This document shows positions 50,923 to 57,986 of a stretch of DNA of 57,986 nucleotides, in pieces. This DNA is from Myxococcales bacterium. Its GTDB lineage: Bacteria > Myxococcota > B64-G9. Position 1 is the first letter of the stretch. Every line of letters begins with the position of its first letter. The notes under the pieces were generated by a model. It searched no databases. It was not told the origin of the DNA and worked only from the letters and a program-made list of their open reading frames with translations. The position numbers and the translations under genes were made by a program. Location: NCBI GenBank assembly GCA_012798435.1, contig JAAZNF010000075.1, forward strand, positions 1 to 57,986, read 5' to 3'.

Positions 50923-51839
50923 CGGCTCCCCCTCGCGACACGCCGGACCTGGTCGGCCAGCCGCACCGCGCGCAGGCCCGCCTGGCCGTCCACCGGGACC
51001 GGCCCCCGGCCGGCCAGCGCCTCCAGGAAGGCGCGGTCCTGGGCGAGCAGGGCATCCTCTCCCGTGGCCGTAGAGAAGGGGACCTGCCCATCGCTGGACC
51101 CGTGGACGAGCCGGACCGAACGGGAGAGCAGATCCGCCTCTCCCAGAACCCCGTCGGCGAAGGCCTGGATCGTGCGGGCGGGCGCGGCCGCCCGCCGGGT
51201 GGCGAAGAACTCGGCGACGAGCCCGTCTCCAAAAACGACGCGCGCCGAGGCCGCGTCGGCGTGGGCCGGCGGCGGCGGCCAGGCCTGGGCCTCGACGCCG
51301 GTCGCCGGGCCGGTGGAGAGCGTGAGCGCCAGATCGAGATCGTGGATCATGAGGTCGAGCATGACGTCCACGTCGGTGCCGCGCCCGGTGAACGGGCTGC
51401 GTCGCTCGAACCGGAGAAAGCGCGGGCGTGGGAGCGCCTGTCGCAAGGCCTCGAAGGCCGGGTTGAAGCGCTCGATGTGACCCACCTGGAGGAGGCAGCC
51501 GTGATGTCGCGCCAGCGAGCACAGCTCCTCCGCCTGGTCGGGCTCCGGCGCCAGGGGTTTTTCCACGAGCAGGTGAACGCCGGCACGAAGCAGCCCGGTG
51601 GCCACGGGGTGGTGCTCCGAGGCCGGGACGGTGACCACCGCGGCGGACACCGCGCCCGCCAGGCCGTCGCAGCCTGCGCTGGCCTCGCCTTTCACCTCGG
51701 CCGCCAGCGCGCGGGCGCGCGTGAGGTCGCGGTCGACGACGCGGGCCACCTTCACGCCGGGAAAGCGGGCCAGGAGGCGGGCGTGCTTTGCGCCCATGGC
51801 TCCGGCACCGACGATAGCGAAAGAAAACTGCAGGGTCAT
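50919..51839 (-). CDS. Gfo/Idh/MocA-family oxidoreductase next to lpxB (GnnA candidate)
   Basis: 306 residues. Rossmann motif FAIVGAGAMGAKHARLL, then LLVEKPLA with the catalytic-type EKP, QVGHIERFNPAF and VDVMLDLMIHDLDLAL. ATG 51839 has GTGAGGAC upstream. Gfo/Idh/MocA genes next to lpx genes in delta-proteobacteria often encode GnnA, which oxidises the 3-position of UDP-GlcNAc so that LpxA can add an amide-linked chain. A GnnB aminotransferase is not in the window, so the assignment is a hypothesis. First gene of the operon oxidoreductase - lpxB - glycosyltransferase - TM protein. Confidence 0.82.
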   Translation of the reverse strand: MTLQFSFAIVGAGAMGAKHARLLARFPGVKVARVVDRDLTRARALAAEVKGEASAGCDGLAGAVSAAVVTVPASEHHPVATGLLRAGVHLLVEKPLAPEPDQAEELCSLARHHGCLLQVGHIERFNPAFEALRQALPRPRFLRFERRSPFTGRGTDVDVMLDLMIHDLDLALTLSTGPATGVEAQAWPPPPAHADAASARVVFGDGLVAEFFATRRAAAPARTIQAFADGVLGEADLLSRSVRLVHGSSDGQVPFSTATGEDALLAQDRAFLEALAGRGPVPVDGQAGLRAVRLADQVRRVARGSR

Positions 51840-51876
51840 GTCCTCACCGGACTTCGCTCAGACTCGCCGCACCTCG

Positions 51877-51904
51877 TTTATCGTAGCGCGGCCTTTGCCT
51901 GCAA
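51877..51904 (-). promoter_or_regulatory. Promoter of the lpxB operon
   Basis: Minus strand: TTGCAG (51904-51899), 16 nt, GATAAA (51882-51877). Moderate match; predicted start near 51870, leader about 31 nt. Confidence 0.45.
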
Positions 51905-51973
51905 CCAAAATCGCGCCCGAGCATTGAGTGGGCAAGACGAAGGATTCATTCAGTGGCGATGGCGGCTGACCGC

Positions 51974-52004
51974 GCTTGCACTGCGGCAGTGATCAGGCGC
52001 AAGC
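51974..52004 (-). terminator. Possible hairpin end signal of the SDR/5-alpha-reductase operon
   Basis: GCTTGC (51974-51979) pairs with GCAAGC (51999-52004), and an inner ACTGC/GCAGT pair (51980-51984, 51986-51990) lies within. It is 27 nt after the stop of the minus-strand reductase gene (52031). No U run, so it is a weak terminator candidate. Confidence 0.35.
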
Positions 52005-52030
52005 ATTTTCTGGAAGTGTCTTGGGTGAAC

Positions 52031-52792
52031 CTACAGCAGACCAGGCAAGATGGCGCGTCGCTCGGGCGGGTAGTCCGGGAAGGTCTTGCGGTACCAGCGG
52101 TGGTGGGCGAGCGCGCGCGGCACCAGGTTGCAGGCGGTCCAGGCGAAGAACACCCAGGCGGCGGGCGAGGCGGAGGCCAGCGCGAAGCCGAGCCACTCCA
52201 CGAGCTCTCCCAGGTAGTTGGGCGAGGACACCCAGCGGTACAGCCCGCCGCGGGGGATGCGGTAGCCGCTCTCGCCCGGGCCGCGCAGGCGCCGCAGCAG
52301 AGCGTCGCTGTGCTGGTTGATGGCGAAGCCCACGGCGAAGATCAAAGCGCCGGCGATGAAATTCGGGCTCGTCAGCCAATCGTCGGGCAGGATCGGGCCG
52401 AAGGCGAACAGGTAGCGGCCGTTGAGGTAGCCGTTGAACAGGTTGAAGACGAAGCCGAAGGCGGCGATGGCGAGCGGCATGGGCTTGCTGGCCGGGGAGA
52501 GGCGGAACGGGAAGACGAAGGTCCGGTTGAGGTAGTGCAAAAGCCACAAGCAGAGCAGCACCACGGCCGGCAGGTTGCCGTGCCGATCGCCCACGATGAA
52601 CAGCGCGACCATCAGGGCCGGGGAGGGGATCTCCATGAGCACCCAGCCGAAGCGCGCCGGCAGGGTCGGTCCCCAGTGGGGCCGAAGGTGCCGCCCGTAA
52701 GGCGCGGTGATGAACAGCAGCGAGACGAAGATGACGACCCCGCTCGCCAGGAACCCCCACAGCACGATCTCGAAGATCTCGCGCTCGATCAT
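52031..52792 (-). CDS. Steroid 5-alpha-reductase (SRD5A-type membrane reductase)
   Basis: 253 residues, about seven hydrophobic segments. The match to animal SRD5A1/2 runs along the whole protein as I recall those sequences: MEIPSPAL, LHYLNRTFVFPFRL, FNGYLNGRYL, DDWLTSPNF, INQHSDALLRRLRGPGE, YRIPRGGLYRWVSSPNYLGE and HHRWYRKTFPDYPPERR. The SRD5A2 catalytic pair E57 and Y91 correspond to E54 and Y87 here. It should reduce a delta-4 double bond of a 3-oxo-steroid, or a related enone, with NADPH. Isoprenylcysteine methyltransferase-like relatives lack these motifs. Two nt downstream of the SDR gene. Confidence 0.9.
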   Translation of the reverse strand: MIEREIFEIVLWGFLASGVVIFVSLLFITAPYGRHLRPHWGPTLPARFGWVLMEIPSPALMVALFIVGDRHGNLPAVVLLCLWLLHYLNRTFVFPFRLSPASKPMPLAIAAFGFVFNLFNGYLNGRYLFAFGPILPDDWLTSPNFIAGALIFAVGFAINQHSDALLRRLRGPGESGYRIPRGGLYRWVSSPNYLGELVEWLGFALASASPAAWVFFAWTACNLVPRALAHHRWYRKTFPDYPPERRAILPGLL

Positions 52793-52794
52793 CT

Positions 52795-53775
52795 CTATTT
52801 ACCTTCTTGCTCGCGGAACCAGGCCACCGTGTCGCGGATGGTCTCCGAGAGCGGCCGGGCGGAGTAGCCCAGCTCGCGCTCCGCCTTCTTTCCGCTGATG
52901 CGCCGGTTGCTGTGGCGCAGCACGTCCAGGGATTCGAGGGTGTAGATAGGGCGGCGCTTGCGCAGCCGGCACCAGGCGGTGACGAAGGGCGCGCCGACGC
53001 CGGCCAGCCACAGGGGCGCCGCGTGCTGCGGCACCTTCACCCCGCCGAATTCGGCGACCCAGCGGGCCAACTCCGCGAACGGCGCCCAGCGGCCGGGCAG
53101 CAGGTAGCGCTCGCCGCGCCGGCCCTTCTCCTCGGCGGCCATGGCCCCGGCCACCACGTCGCGCACGTCCACCCAGTCGAAACCGCCGTCCACCAGCATG
53201 GGGAACTTGCCGCGCAGCAGGCCCAGGATGGCCTCGCCTATGGGTGAGGGCTTGAAGTCCAGCGGCCCGATCACCGAGGTGGGGTTGACGATCACCGCGT
53301 CCAGCCCTTGTCGCACGCCCGCCATGACTTCGGCCTCGCCGGCCACCTTGGAGCAGTCGTAGGGCAGACCCTCGCCGGGCGCCACGCACTCGCGCGCCTC
53401 GTCGAGGACTTCGTCGCGCGGCTCCTGGCGAAAGGCGTGGATGGAGGAGAAGTGCACCAGGCGCCGCACCTTGTGTTTCAGGCAGGCGGCGACGACGTTG
53501 CAGGTGCCCTCGCGGTTGATGCGGTCGATCATCCCGCCCAGGTTGCCGGACACCCAGATCTTGGCCGCCAGGTGGTACACCACGTCGGCGCCCTCGAGGG
53601 CACGTTCGATGCAGCTCGGGTCCAGAACGTCGGCCCGGACCACCGCAAGGTCCAGGCCGTCCACCGCCCGGGTGTCGGAGTGGACGATGGCGCGGACCTT
53701 TCGGCCGCGCGACAGCAACGCCCGCACCAGGTTGCCGCCCACGTGTCCCGAGGCGCCCGTCACCGCGACCAGCAT
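52795..53775 (-). CDS. Extended SDR oxidoreductase (3-beta-HSD/DFR/epimerase-like)
   Basis: 326 residues from ATG 53775 (AAAGGAGATCGC upstream). Rossmann motif TGASGHVGG (G7, G10, G13), HFSS (110-111) and Y139-x3-K143 in PYDCSKVAGE form the SDR catalytic site. The middle part (NPTSVIGPLDFKPSPIGE) is like dihydroflavonol reductases, 3-beta-hydroxysteroid dehydrogenases and sugar epimerases. Coupling with a 5-alpha-reductase makes a steroid or sterol 3-oxo/3-hydroxy step attractive but unproven. Confidence 0.85.
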   Translation of the reverse strand: MLVAVTGASGHVGGNLVRALLSRGRKVRAIVHSDTRAVDGLDLAVVRADVLDPSCIERALEGADVVYHLAAKIWVSGNLGGMIDRINREGTCNVVAACLKHKVRRLVHFSSIHAFRQEPRDEVLDEARECVAPGEGLPYDCSKVAGEAEVMAGVRQGLDAVIVNPTSVIGPLDFKPSPIGEAILGLLRGKFPMLVDGGFDWVDVRDVVAGAMAAEEKGRRGERYLLPGRWAPFAELARWVAEFGGVKVPQHAAPLWLAGVGAPFVTAWCRLRKRRPIYTLESLDVLRHSNRRISGKKAERELGYSARPLSETIRDTVAWFREQEGK

Positions 53776-53802
53776 GCGATCTCCTTTCGCCACCGACGCG
53801 CC

Positions 53803-53831
53803 TTGGTAGGGCAATCCGGCGGGGCTGTCAA
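53803..53831 (-). promoter_or_regulatory. Promoter of the SDR/5-alpha-reductase operon
   Basis: Minus strand: TTGACA (53831-53826), 17 nt, TACCAA (53808-53803); predicted start near 53796, leader about 21 nt. It lies in the 78-nt gap after the helicase gene, so the operon is separately transcribed. Confidence 0.6.
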
Positions 53832-53853
53832 GTGAAGGCCGGGCCGCCGCCGT

Positions 53854-56415
53854 TCAGGGGTGGATGTCGATGAGTTCCAGCACCGGGCCCTCGGGCTCGC
53901 TGACGGCCGACGGGTCGGCCGCGGCCTCGATCACCCAGTCGCCGGCGCCCTCCGGATCCAGGATGCGCTGGCGCAACAGCACCGTGCCGTCGGGGCGGCG
54001 CTCGATGAAGGTGTACTCGCCGAGCCGAGAGCGAGCCGAGACATCGATGGCGCCGTATTCCTCGAAGTACGGGCCGAGCGCCCGCTCGAGGTCCGCGGCG
54101 CTCCAGGGGTGGGCCTCGCTCTGGCGCACCAGCTCGAGCGCGCCCTCGAAGTCTCGCCGCGCCAGGGCCTTGAGCAGGGCGTGCAGCTCGCAGCGCAGCT
54201 CGGCGTTCTGGGTGCGCGGGTTCTCGCGGAAGGCGCGCAGGCGGGCGGCGCCGGGGGCCTCGCGCTCGATCCGGGGGCCTTCCGGCGCTCCCTCCCGCAT
54301 GTTCTCCCACTCGGAGAGCAGGCTGGCGTCGGTGCGACGCACCACCCCGTGCAGGAAGGCGAGCAGCTCCTCGAACTCGTCGTTCCAACGCTCCTCGGGG
54401 ACGTTCTGCAGCGCCGTCTTGTAGACCTGGGACAGGTGGCGCAGCAGCACGCCCTCGCTGCGGGCGAGCCCATACTCCTGCACGTACTCGCCGAAGGTCA
54501 TGAAGCGCTCGACCATCTCGCGCGCGATCGACTTCGGCCGGATGCGGTCCCGCGCCAGCCAGGGGTGGGCCCGCGCGAACTCCTCGAAGGCCTGGTAGAG
54601 GAGCTCCGCCAGCGGCTTGGGGTGTTCCACCCGCTCCAGCCGCTCCATGCGCTCGGCGTACTCGACGCCCTCGGCCTTGAGCTTCGCGATGAGCTCGGTC
54701 TTTTGCCGATCCACCTGCTTGTAGAGCACCGCCCCGGGGTCCTCCAGGATGGCCTCCACCAGCGAGAGCAGATCCAGCGCGTACGTCTCCGACTCGGGAT
54801 CGAGCAGGTCGATGGTCGCGATGAGGAACAGCGACAAGGTGTGGTGCAGCGAGAAGTCGAGCTGCAACCCCGCGCGGATCGTGGCGCGCCGGCCTCGGCC
54901 GTTCGCCAGCGGCGCGAGCTCCACGATCCCGGCCTGGACCAGGGAGCGGAACAGCATGGCCGCCTGCCGGCGCAAGAAGCGCTTCTCGTTGTCCGGCTGG
55001 TGGGAGCGTTCGATGAGCTCCAGCAAGCGGCGGTATCCGCCCCCTGGCGTCTCATCGTCCTGAGATTGCAGCAGATCGACCAGCATGCCGTGCGTCACGC
55101 TGAAACGAGGCGCGAGCGGCTCGGGCGGAGTCCGTTGCAGCCGCTCGAACACGTCCTGGCTCCACCCCGGCGCGCCCGGCGGGGGTTTTTTCTTTACCAG
55201 TTTCTTCTTCAGCGCCGGGTTCTCCGCGATCCGGGCCTCGATGCGCTGGTTCTCCACTTGCCAGGGTGGGGCCAGGGCCACCACGTTGCCGTGATCGTCG
55301 AAGCCGCGGCGGCCGGCGCGGCCGGCGATCTGATGGAAGTCCCGCGCCGAGAGGATGGCCGTCTTCTGCCCGTCGTACTTGTAGAGCTGGGTAAAGAGCA
55401 CGCTGCGGATGGGGATGTTCACGCCCACCCCCAAGGTGTCCGTGCCCGAGATCACCTTGAGGTGTCCGGTCTGGGCCAGGCGCTCGACGATGCGCCGGTA
55501 GCGCGGCAGCAAGCCGGCGTGGTGGACCCCGATCCCCTGGCGCAGCAGGCGGCTGAACTCCTTGCCGAAGGGCGTGTGCAGCCGCTCCTTCGCCAAAGAC
55601 TCGGCGATGGCCTGGCGGTCCTCGCGCGAGCACACGCTGAGCGAGGCGAGATCCGAGGCCACCTCCACCGCCGCGCGCTGGGTGAAGTTCACCAGATACA
55701 CCGGGGTCTCGCCGGCGCGCGTGAGCTCCTCGACCGCGTCCTGCAACAGCGCATCCAGGTAGGAAAAGCGCAGCGGCACCGGGCGCTCACCGCTGGCGAT
55801 GATCCGCACGGCGCGGCGGGTGGCGGTCTCCAGGTGTTGTTGGATGGCCCGTGGGTCGCCCAGCGTCGCCGACATGAGCAGGAATATGCAGTCGGGCATG
55901 GTGAGCAGCGGTATCTGCCAGGAGGCGCCGCGCTCGGGGTCGGCGTAATAGTGGAACTCGTCCATCACCACGTAGTCGACGTCGGCCGCCTCGTTGCGTA
56001 GGGCCAAATTGGCGAGCACCTCGGCGGTGGCGCAGATGACCGGCGCCCCGGCGTTGACGCTGCCGTCACCGGTGAGCAGGCCCACCCGCTCGGGGCCGAG
56101 CGTCTTGCACAGGGCGAAGAACTTCTCGTTCACCAGCGCCTTGGTGGGAGCGGTGTACCAGGAGAGGCGGCCCTCGGCCAGCGCCTGGAAGTGCAGCGCC
56201 TCGGCCACCAGCGACTTTCCCGAGCCGGTGGGGGTGGCCAGGATGACGTGCTTTCCGGCGAGGAGCTCGAGGATGGCCTCCTCCTGGGCGGAGTACAGGG
56301 AAAGGCCGCGCTCGGCCACGTACGAGACGAACTCGTCGAGGATGGCGTCCGGCGCGGGCTCGGAGGCGCCCGTGAAACGCTCCAGGCGTCTTCCGAGCGG
56401 CGGGAGGTCGGTCAT
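53854..56415 (-). CDS. Ski2-like DExH helicase with C-terminal DUF3516-type region
   Basis: 853 residues. Superfamily 2 motifs: Q-like YSAQEEAI, Walker A ATPTGSGKS (60-68), TAPTKAL, DEFH (152-155), LMSATLGD, VHHAGLLPRYR, VISGTDTLGVGVNIP and QIAGRAGRRG. The C-terminal half (about 450-853) is helical and matches the long tail of Ski2/DUF3516 helicases by layout only. It should be an ATP-driven RNA or DNA helicase in RNA turnover or repair. Start ATG 56415 lies 55 nt behind the small lipoprotein gene. Confidence 0.88.
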   Translation of the reverse strand: MTDLPPLGRRLERFTGASEPAPDAILDEFVSYVAERGLSLYSAQEEAILELLAGKHVILATPTGSGKSLVAEALHFQALAEGRLSWYTAPTKALVNEKFFALCKTLGPERVGLLTGDGSVNAGAPVICATAEVLANLALRNEAADVDYVVMDEFHYYADPERGASWQIPLLTMPDCIFLLMSATLGDPRAIQQHLETATRRAVRIIASGERPVPLRFSYLDALLQDAVEELTRAGETPVYLVNFTQRAAVEVASDLASLSVCSREDRQAIAESLAKERLHTPFGKEFSRLLRQGIGVHHAGLLPRYRRIVERLAQTGHLKVISGTDTLGVGVNIPIRSVLFTQLYKYDGQKTAILSARDFHQIAGRAGRRGFDDHGNVVALAPPWQVENQRIEARIAENPALKKKLVKKKPPPGAPGWSQDVFERLQRTPPEPLAPRFSVTHGMLVDLLQSQDDETPGGGYRRLLELIERSHQPDNEKRFLRRQAAMLFRSLVQAGIVELAPLANGRGRRATIRAGLQLDFSLHHTLSLFLIATIDLLDPESETYALDLLSLVEAILEDPGAVLYKQVDRQKTELIAKLKAEGVEYAERMERLERVEHPKPLAELLYQAFEEFARAHPWLARDRIRPKSIAREMVERFMTFGEYVQEYGLARSEGVLLRHLSQVYKTALQNVPEERWNDEFEELLAFLHGVVRRTDASLLSEWENMREGAPEGPRIEREAPGAARLRAFRENPRTQNAELRCELHALLKALARRDFEGALELVRQSEAHPWSAADLERALGPYFEEYGAIDVSARSRLGEYTFIERRPDGTVLLRQRILDPEGAGDWVIEAAADPSAVSEPEGPVLELIDIHP

Positions 56416-56470
56416 CGGGTGGTGGTCCCGGGCCTCGGGTTGGCGCCGGGGTTGGATGGATGCGTGGCGC

Positions 56471-56737
56471 TCAGGTCCCGGCGCTGCAGTCGGCGATCAT
56501 CTGGGTGGCGGCGGCCTGGCAGTCCGAGCCGTTGCACTCCCACTTGCGGCTGCCGGCCTCGTACCAGCACTGCACGTTGGATTGACTGGTGCCCTCGCAG
56601 CAGGCCTGAGGGTTGGTGCAGGTGCCGATGGTCTGGCCGAACGGCTCGCATTGCGTGTTGCCGCCGTCGTCACCGCAGGCGGAGAAGACGAAGGCCAGCG
56701 CCGAGAGCGCCAGGATTGCCAAAAGGATCTTTTTCAC
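56471..56737 (-). CDS. Small Cys-rich lipoprotein
   Basis: 88 residues. Start GTG 56737 with AGGAGC at ideal distance; a closer ATG is out of frame and stops at once. Signal with lipobox FSAC (C about 21) then GDDGG. The mature part has eight Cys (TCTNPQACCEG, QCWYEAG, WECNGSDC), probably disulphide-linked. No family recognised. Confidence 0.7.
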   Translation of the reverse strand: MKKILLAILALSALAFVFSACGDDGGNTQCEPFGQTIGTCTNPQACCEGTSQSNVQCWYEAGSRKWECNGSDCQAAATQMIADCSAGT

Positions 56738-56787
56738 GGCATTGCTCCTTTCAAGCGTGAGCGTCTGGTGGGGGTTCCCCGGGACCA

Positions 56788-56816
56788 TTTCTAACAGAAT
56801 CACAGCTTGTGGGCAA
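56788..56816 (-). promoter_or_regulatory. Promoter of the small Cys-rich lipoprotein
   Basis: Minus strand: TTGCCC (56816-56811), 17 nt, TAGAAA (56793-56788), just after the ogt stop. Confidence 0.45.
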
Positions 56817-56817
56817 A

Positions 56818-57303
56818 TTATTTCTTGGAAGCGGTATCGCGCTCCAGACGCAGCAGGAAGCGCTTGCGCGATGGCCCGGCACCGTACCCGCCCAGGCTGC
56901 CGTCGGCCTGGATGACGCGGTGGCAGGGGACCAGGATGGCGATACGGTTCCGGCCGTTGGCGTTTCCGGCGGCGCGGCAAGCGCGCGGGGTGCCGACGGA
57001 ACGCGCCAGCTCGGCATAGGAGCGTGTCTTCCCATAGGGGATGCGCAGCAACGCCTTCCACACTCGAACCTGGAAGGCGGTGCCCTCGAGCGCCAACGGG
57101 ATGGTGAAGGTGCGGCGCCGGCCGGAGAAATACTCCCCGAGCTCCCGCCGCAGGCGCGTGAGCAGACGCTGGGCTTCGGCGGGGGCGCGGCCGCCGCGTC
57201 GCGTGGATGAGGCCGGCCCTCGCGCGAACTCGAGCCGCACGAGCGCATCCGGGCGGGCCTCGGCCAGCATGGGCCCGAGCGGTGTGACGATGAGCGCCCG
57301 CAT
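56818..57303 (-). CDS. ogt: Methylated-DNA-protein-cysteine methyltransferase
   Basis: 161 residues, family length. Acceptor site VPCHRVIQADGSLGGYGAG, helix-turn-helix region QVRVWKALLRIPYGKTRSYAELA, and ACRAAGNANGRNRIA. It repairs O6-alkylguanine in a suicide reaction. ATG 57303 is the family-like start; the frame is open to 57414 with no similarity. Ribosome site is weak. Confidence 0.92.
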   Translation of the reverse strand: MRALIVTPLGPMLAEARPDALVRLEFARGPASSTRRGGRAPAEAQRLLTRLRRELGEYFSGRRRTFTIPLALEGTAFQVRVWKALLRIPYGKTRSYAELARSVGTPRACRAAGNANGRNRIAILVPCHRVIQADGSLGGYGAGPSRKRFLLRLERDTASKK

Positions 57304-57432
57304 CGTTCGCTGCGCCCTTGAGCGGGCTGGGAAACGCCGTGGGGTTCTTTTCGTCAAGGATGCCTCCAGGAATATCGGATACCTGTGTCTGACATGTTTG
57401 CGGCGCGTAATCAAATCCGAAGCGGTACATTT

Positions 57433-57461
57433 TTGACAGCGGACGCAACCAAGCGTAGTTT
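57433..57461 (+). promoter_or_regulatory. Promoter of the truncated envelope gene
   Basis: TTGACA (57433-57438), 17 nt, TAGTTT (57456-57461); predicted start near 57468, GAGGAG ahead of ATG 57482. Confidence 0.6.
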
Positions 57462-57481
57462 ACGCCGCCGGTGAGGAGCGG

Positions 57482-57986
57482 ATGATCTTCGAGGACCCCA
57501 AGCAGCGTCGCTGGCGCTATTCGTTGCTCTTGTTTTCGGCGCTACTGGCCACGGCGCTGCTCATCGGCGCCCTGGTGGTGTCGGGCCTGCTGGTGCCGCC
57601 GCCCATCCCGGACACCTTCTCACAGCACAAGCTGATCTCCGCCGCCGCCATCCGCGAGGACATGGAGCGGCGCATCAAACCCCGCTTCACCCCCGAGCAG
57701 CTCGCCCGGTTGGCCCGCATGCGGGCCAAGAACCGCTGGCGCCTGGACCGGCTGGTGAAGGGCGCCATCGAGGGCGCTATGCCCTTCGCCGAGGGGACGG
57801 TGGTGGCCTTCGTGCTGGACGACGATCCGTTGTCGATTTCCTCGCTGGAACGCCACCTGCCGCAGCTCGACGTGGTGGTGCCGGACTGGTTCGAGCTCCC
57901 CGGCGCTGGCTGCGAAGTGGTCGAGCGCAGCAGCGACAAATTGCGCCGGTTGCTCTCTCGCGCCGACGCGCTGGTGCTGCCGCGGC
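57482..57986 (+). CDS. Partial membrane-anchored glycan enzyme (GH18/deacetylase/GT2-type N-terminus)
   Basis: 168 codons to the window edge. It begins MIFEDPKQRRWR, then one membrane helix (about 14-38), a Pro-rich segment and a helical stretch. A region then begins with AFVLDDDPLSISSLERHLPQLDVVVPDW, which resembles the start of GH18-like domains in large proteins that also carry a polysaccharide deacetylase and a GT2 domain. The reading frame continues beyond the window, so the call is tentative. Confidence 0.5.
   Translation, partial: MIFEDPKQRRWRYSLLLFSALLATALLIGALVVSGLLVPPPIPDTFSQHKLISAAAIREDMERRIKPRFTPEQLARLARMRAKNRWRLDRLVKGAIEGAMPFAEGTVVAFVLDDDPLSISSLERHLPQLDVVVPDWFELPGAGCEVVERSSDKLRRLLSRADALVLPR

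Noticed and set aside
28823-52020. TCATTCAGTG followed by CTGGAAG at both 28823 and 51946 as a possible dispersed repeat
   Set aside because: Only short strings match and the spacing differs (23 versus 55 nt); too weak without a genome-wide search.

Overview
This is a dense, GC-rich (roughly two-thirds G+C) chromosomal stretch. It carries 45 protein-coding genes that I can support, two of them cut by the window edges, and no rRNA, tRNA, CRISPR array, transposase or phage gene that I could see. The content points to a deltaproteobacterial or Myxococcota-like Gram-negative. Signs are a Ser/Thr kinase with a PEGA tail, cysteine-rich lipoproteins with MopE-type and slime-mould-type repeats, a kelch-like protein ending in a MYXO-CTERM-like tail (Cys-Gly, hydrophobic helix, Arg cluster), FHA-fused secretion ATPase, an LPS/lipid A pathway, and many TTGACA-17-TAnnnT promoters. 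The lineage is an inference from gene content only.

Layout. 1-4160: a partial Yip1-like membrane protein, an acyl-CoA dehydrogenase/thiolase operon and a secreted C45-type lipoprotein. 4206-6089: lactate/malate dehydrogenase-family enzyme plus PlsC-type acyltransferase. 6178-10966: LPS core operon (split heptose kinase and nucleotidyltransferase, a GT4 and two GT9 enzymes). 11237-15335: TPR protein plus giant Cys-rich lipoprotein. 15645-17483: PEGA-tailed protein kinase. 17496-23268: hybrid histidine kinase, TPR-CHAT caspase-like protease and GNAT acetyltransferase. 23445-28753: Tad/Flp-type secretin, FHA-CpaF ATPase and double-FHA/TPR membrane protein. 29074-33490: TolC-like and MlaC-like genes, divergent from a CAP protein and a kelch-like protein. 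33487-35436: ECF sigma, zinc-finger anti-sigma, Spy-like periplasmic protein and Cys/His-rich lipoprotein, probably a metal or thiol stress module. 35637-38543: nuclease, stand-alone RAM domain and eukaryote-type GMP synthase. 38633-42877: hybrid kinase with MEDS sensor, MORN-repeat protein and a small Tat-like Cys protein. 42987-47933: ERG2/sigma-1-receptor homologue, S46 dipeptidyl-peptidase and PKD/Cys-rich lipoprotein. 47949-51839: lpxB operon. 52031-53775: steroid 5-alpha-reductase plus SDR operon. 53854-57303: Ski2-like helicase, small lipoprotein and O6-alkylguanine methyltransferase. 57482-end: start of a probable envelope glycan enzyme.

The most striking theme is sterol/steroid chemistry. 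A bacterial ERG2/sigma-1 homologue retains both acidic pocket residues. About 9 kb away is a two-gene operon of a very clear SRD5A-type 5-alpha-reductase with an extended SDR. A second theme is signalling and proteolysis (kinase plus TPR-CHAT, MEDS plus kinase), and a third is envelope building. At the DNA level, three genes have a sigma-70-like -10 box exactly 6 nt before the ATG, suggesting leaderless transcripts. Eleven gene junctions use ATGA/GTGA overlaps. One divergent promoter pair has a perfect inverted repeat filling the space between its two -35 boxes.
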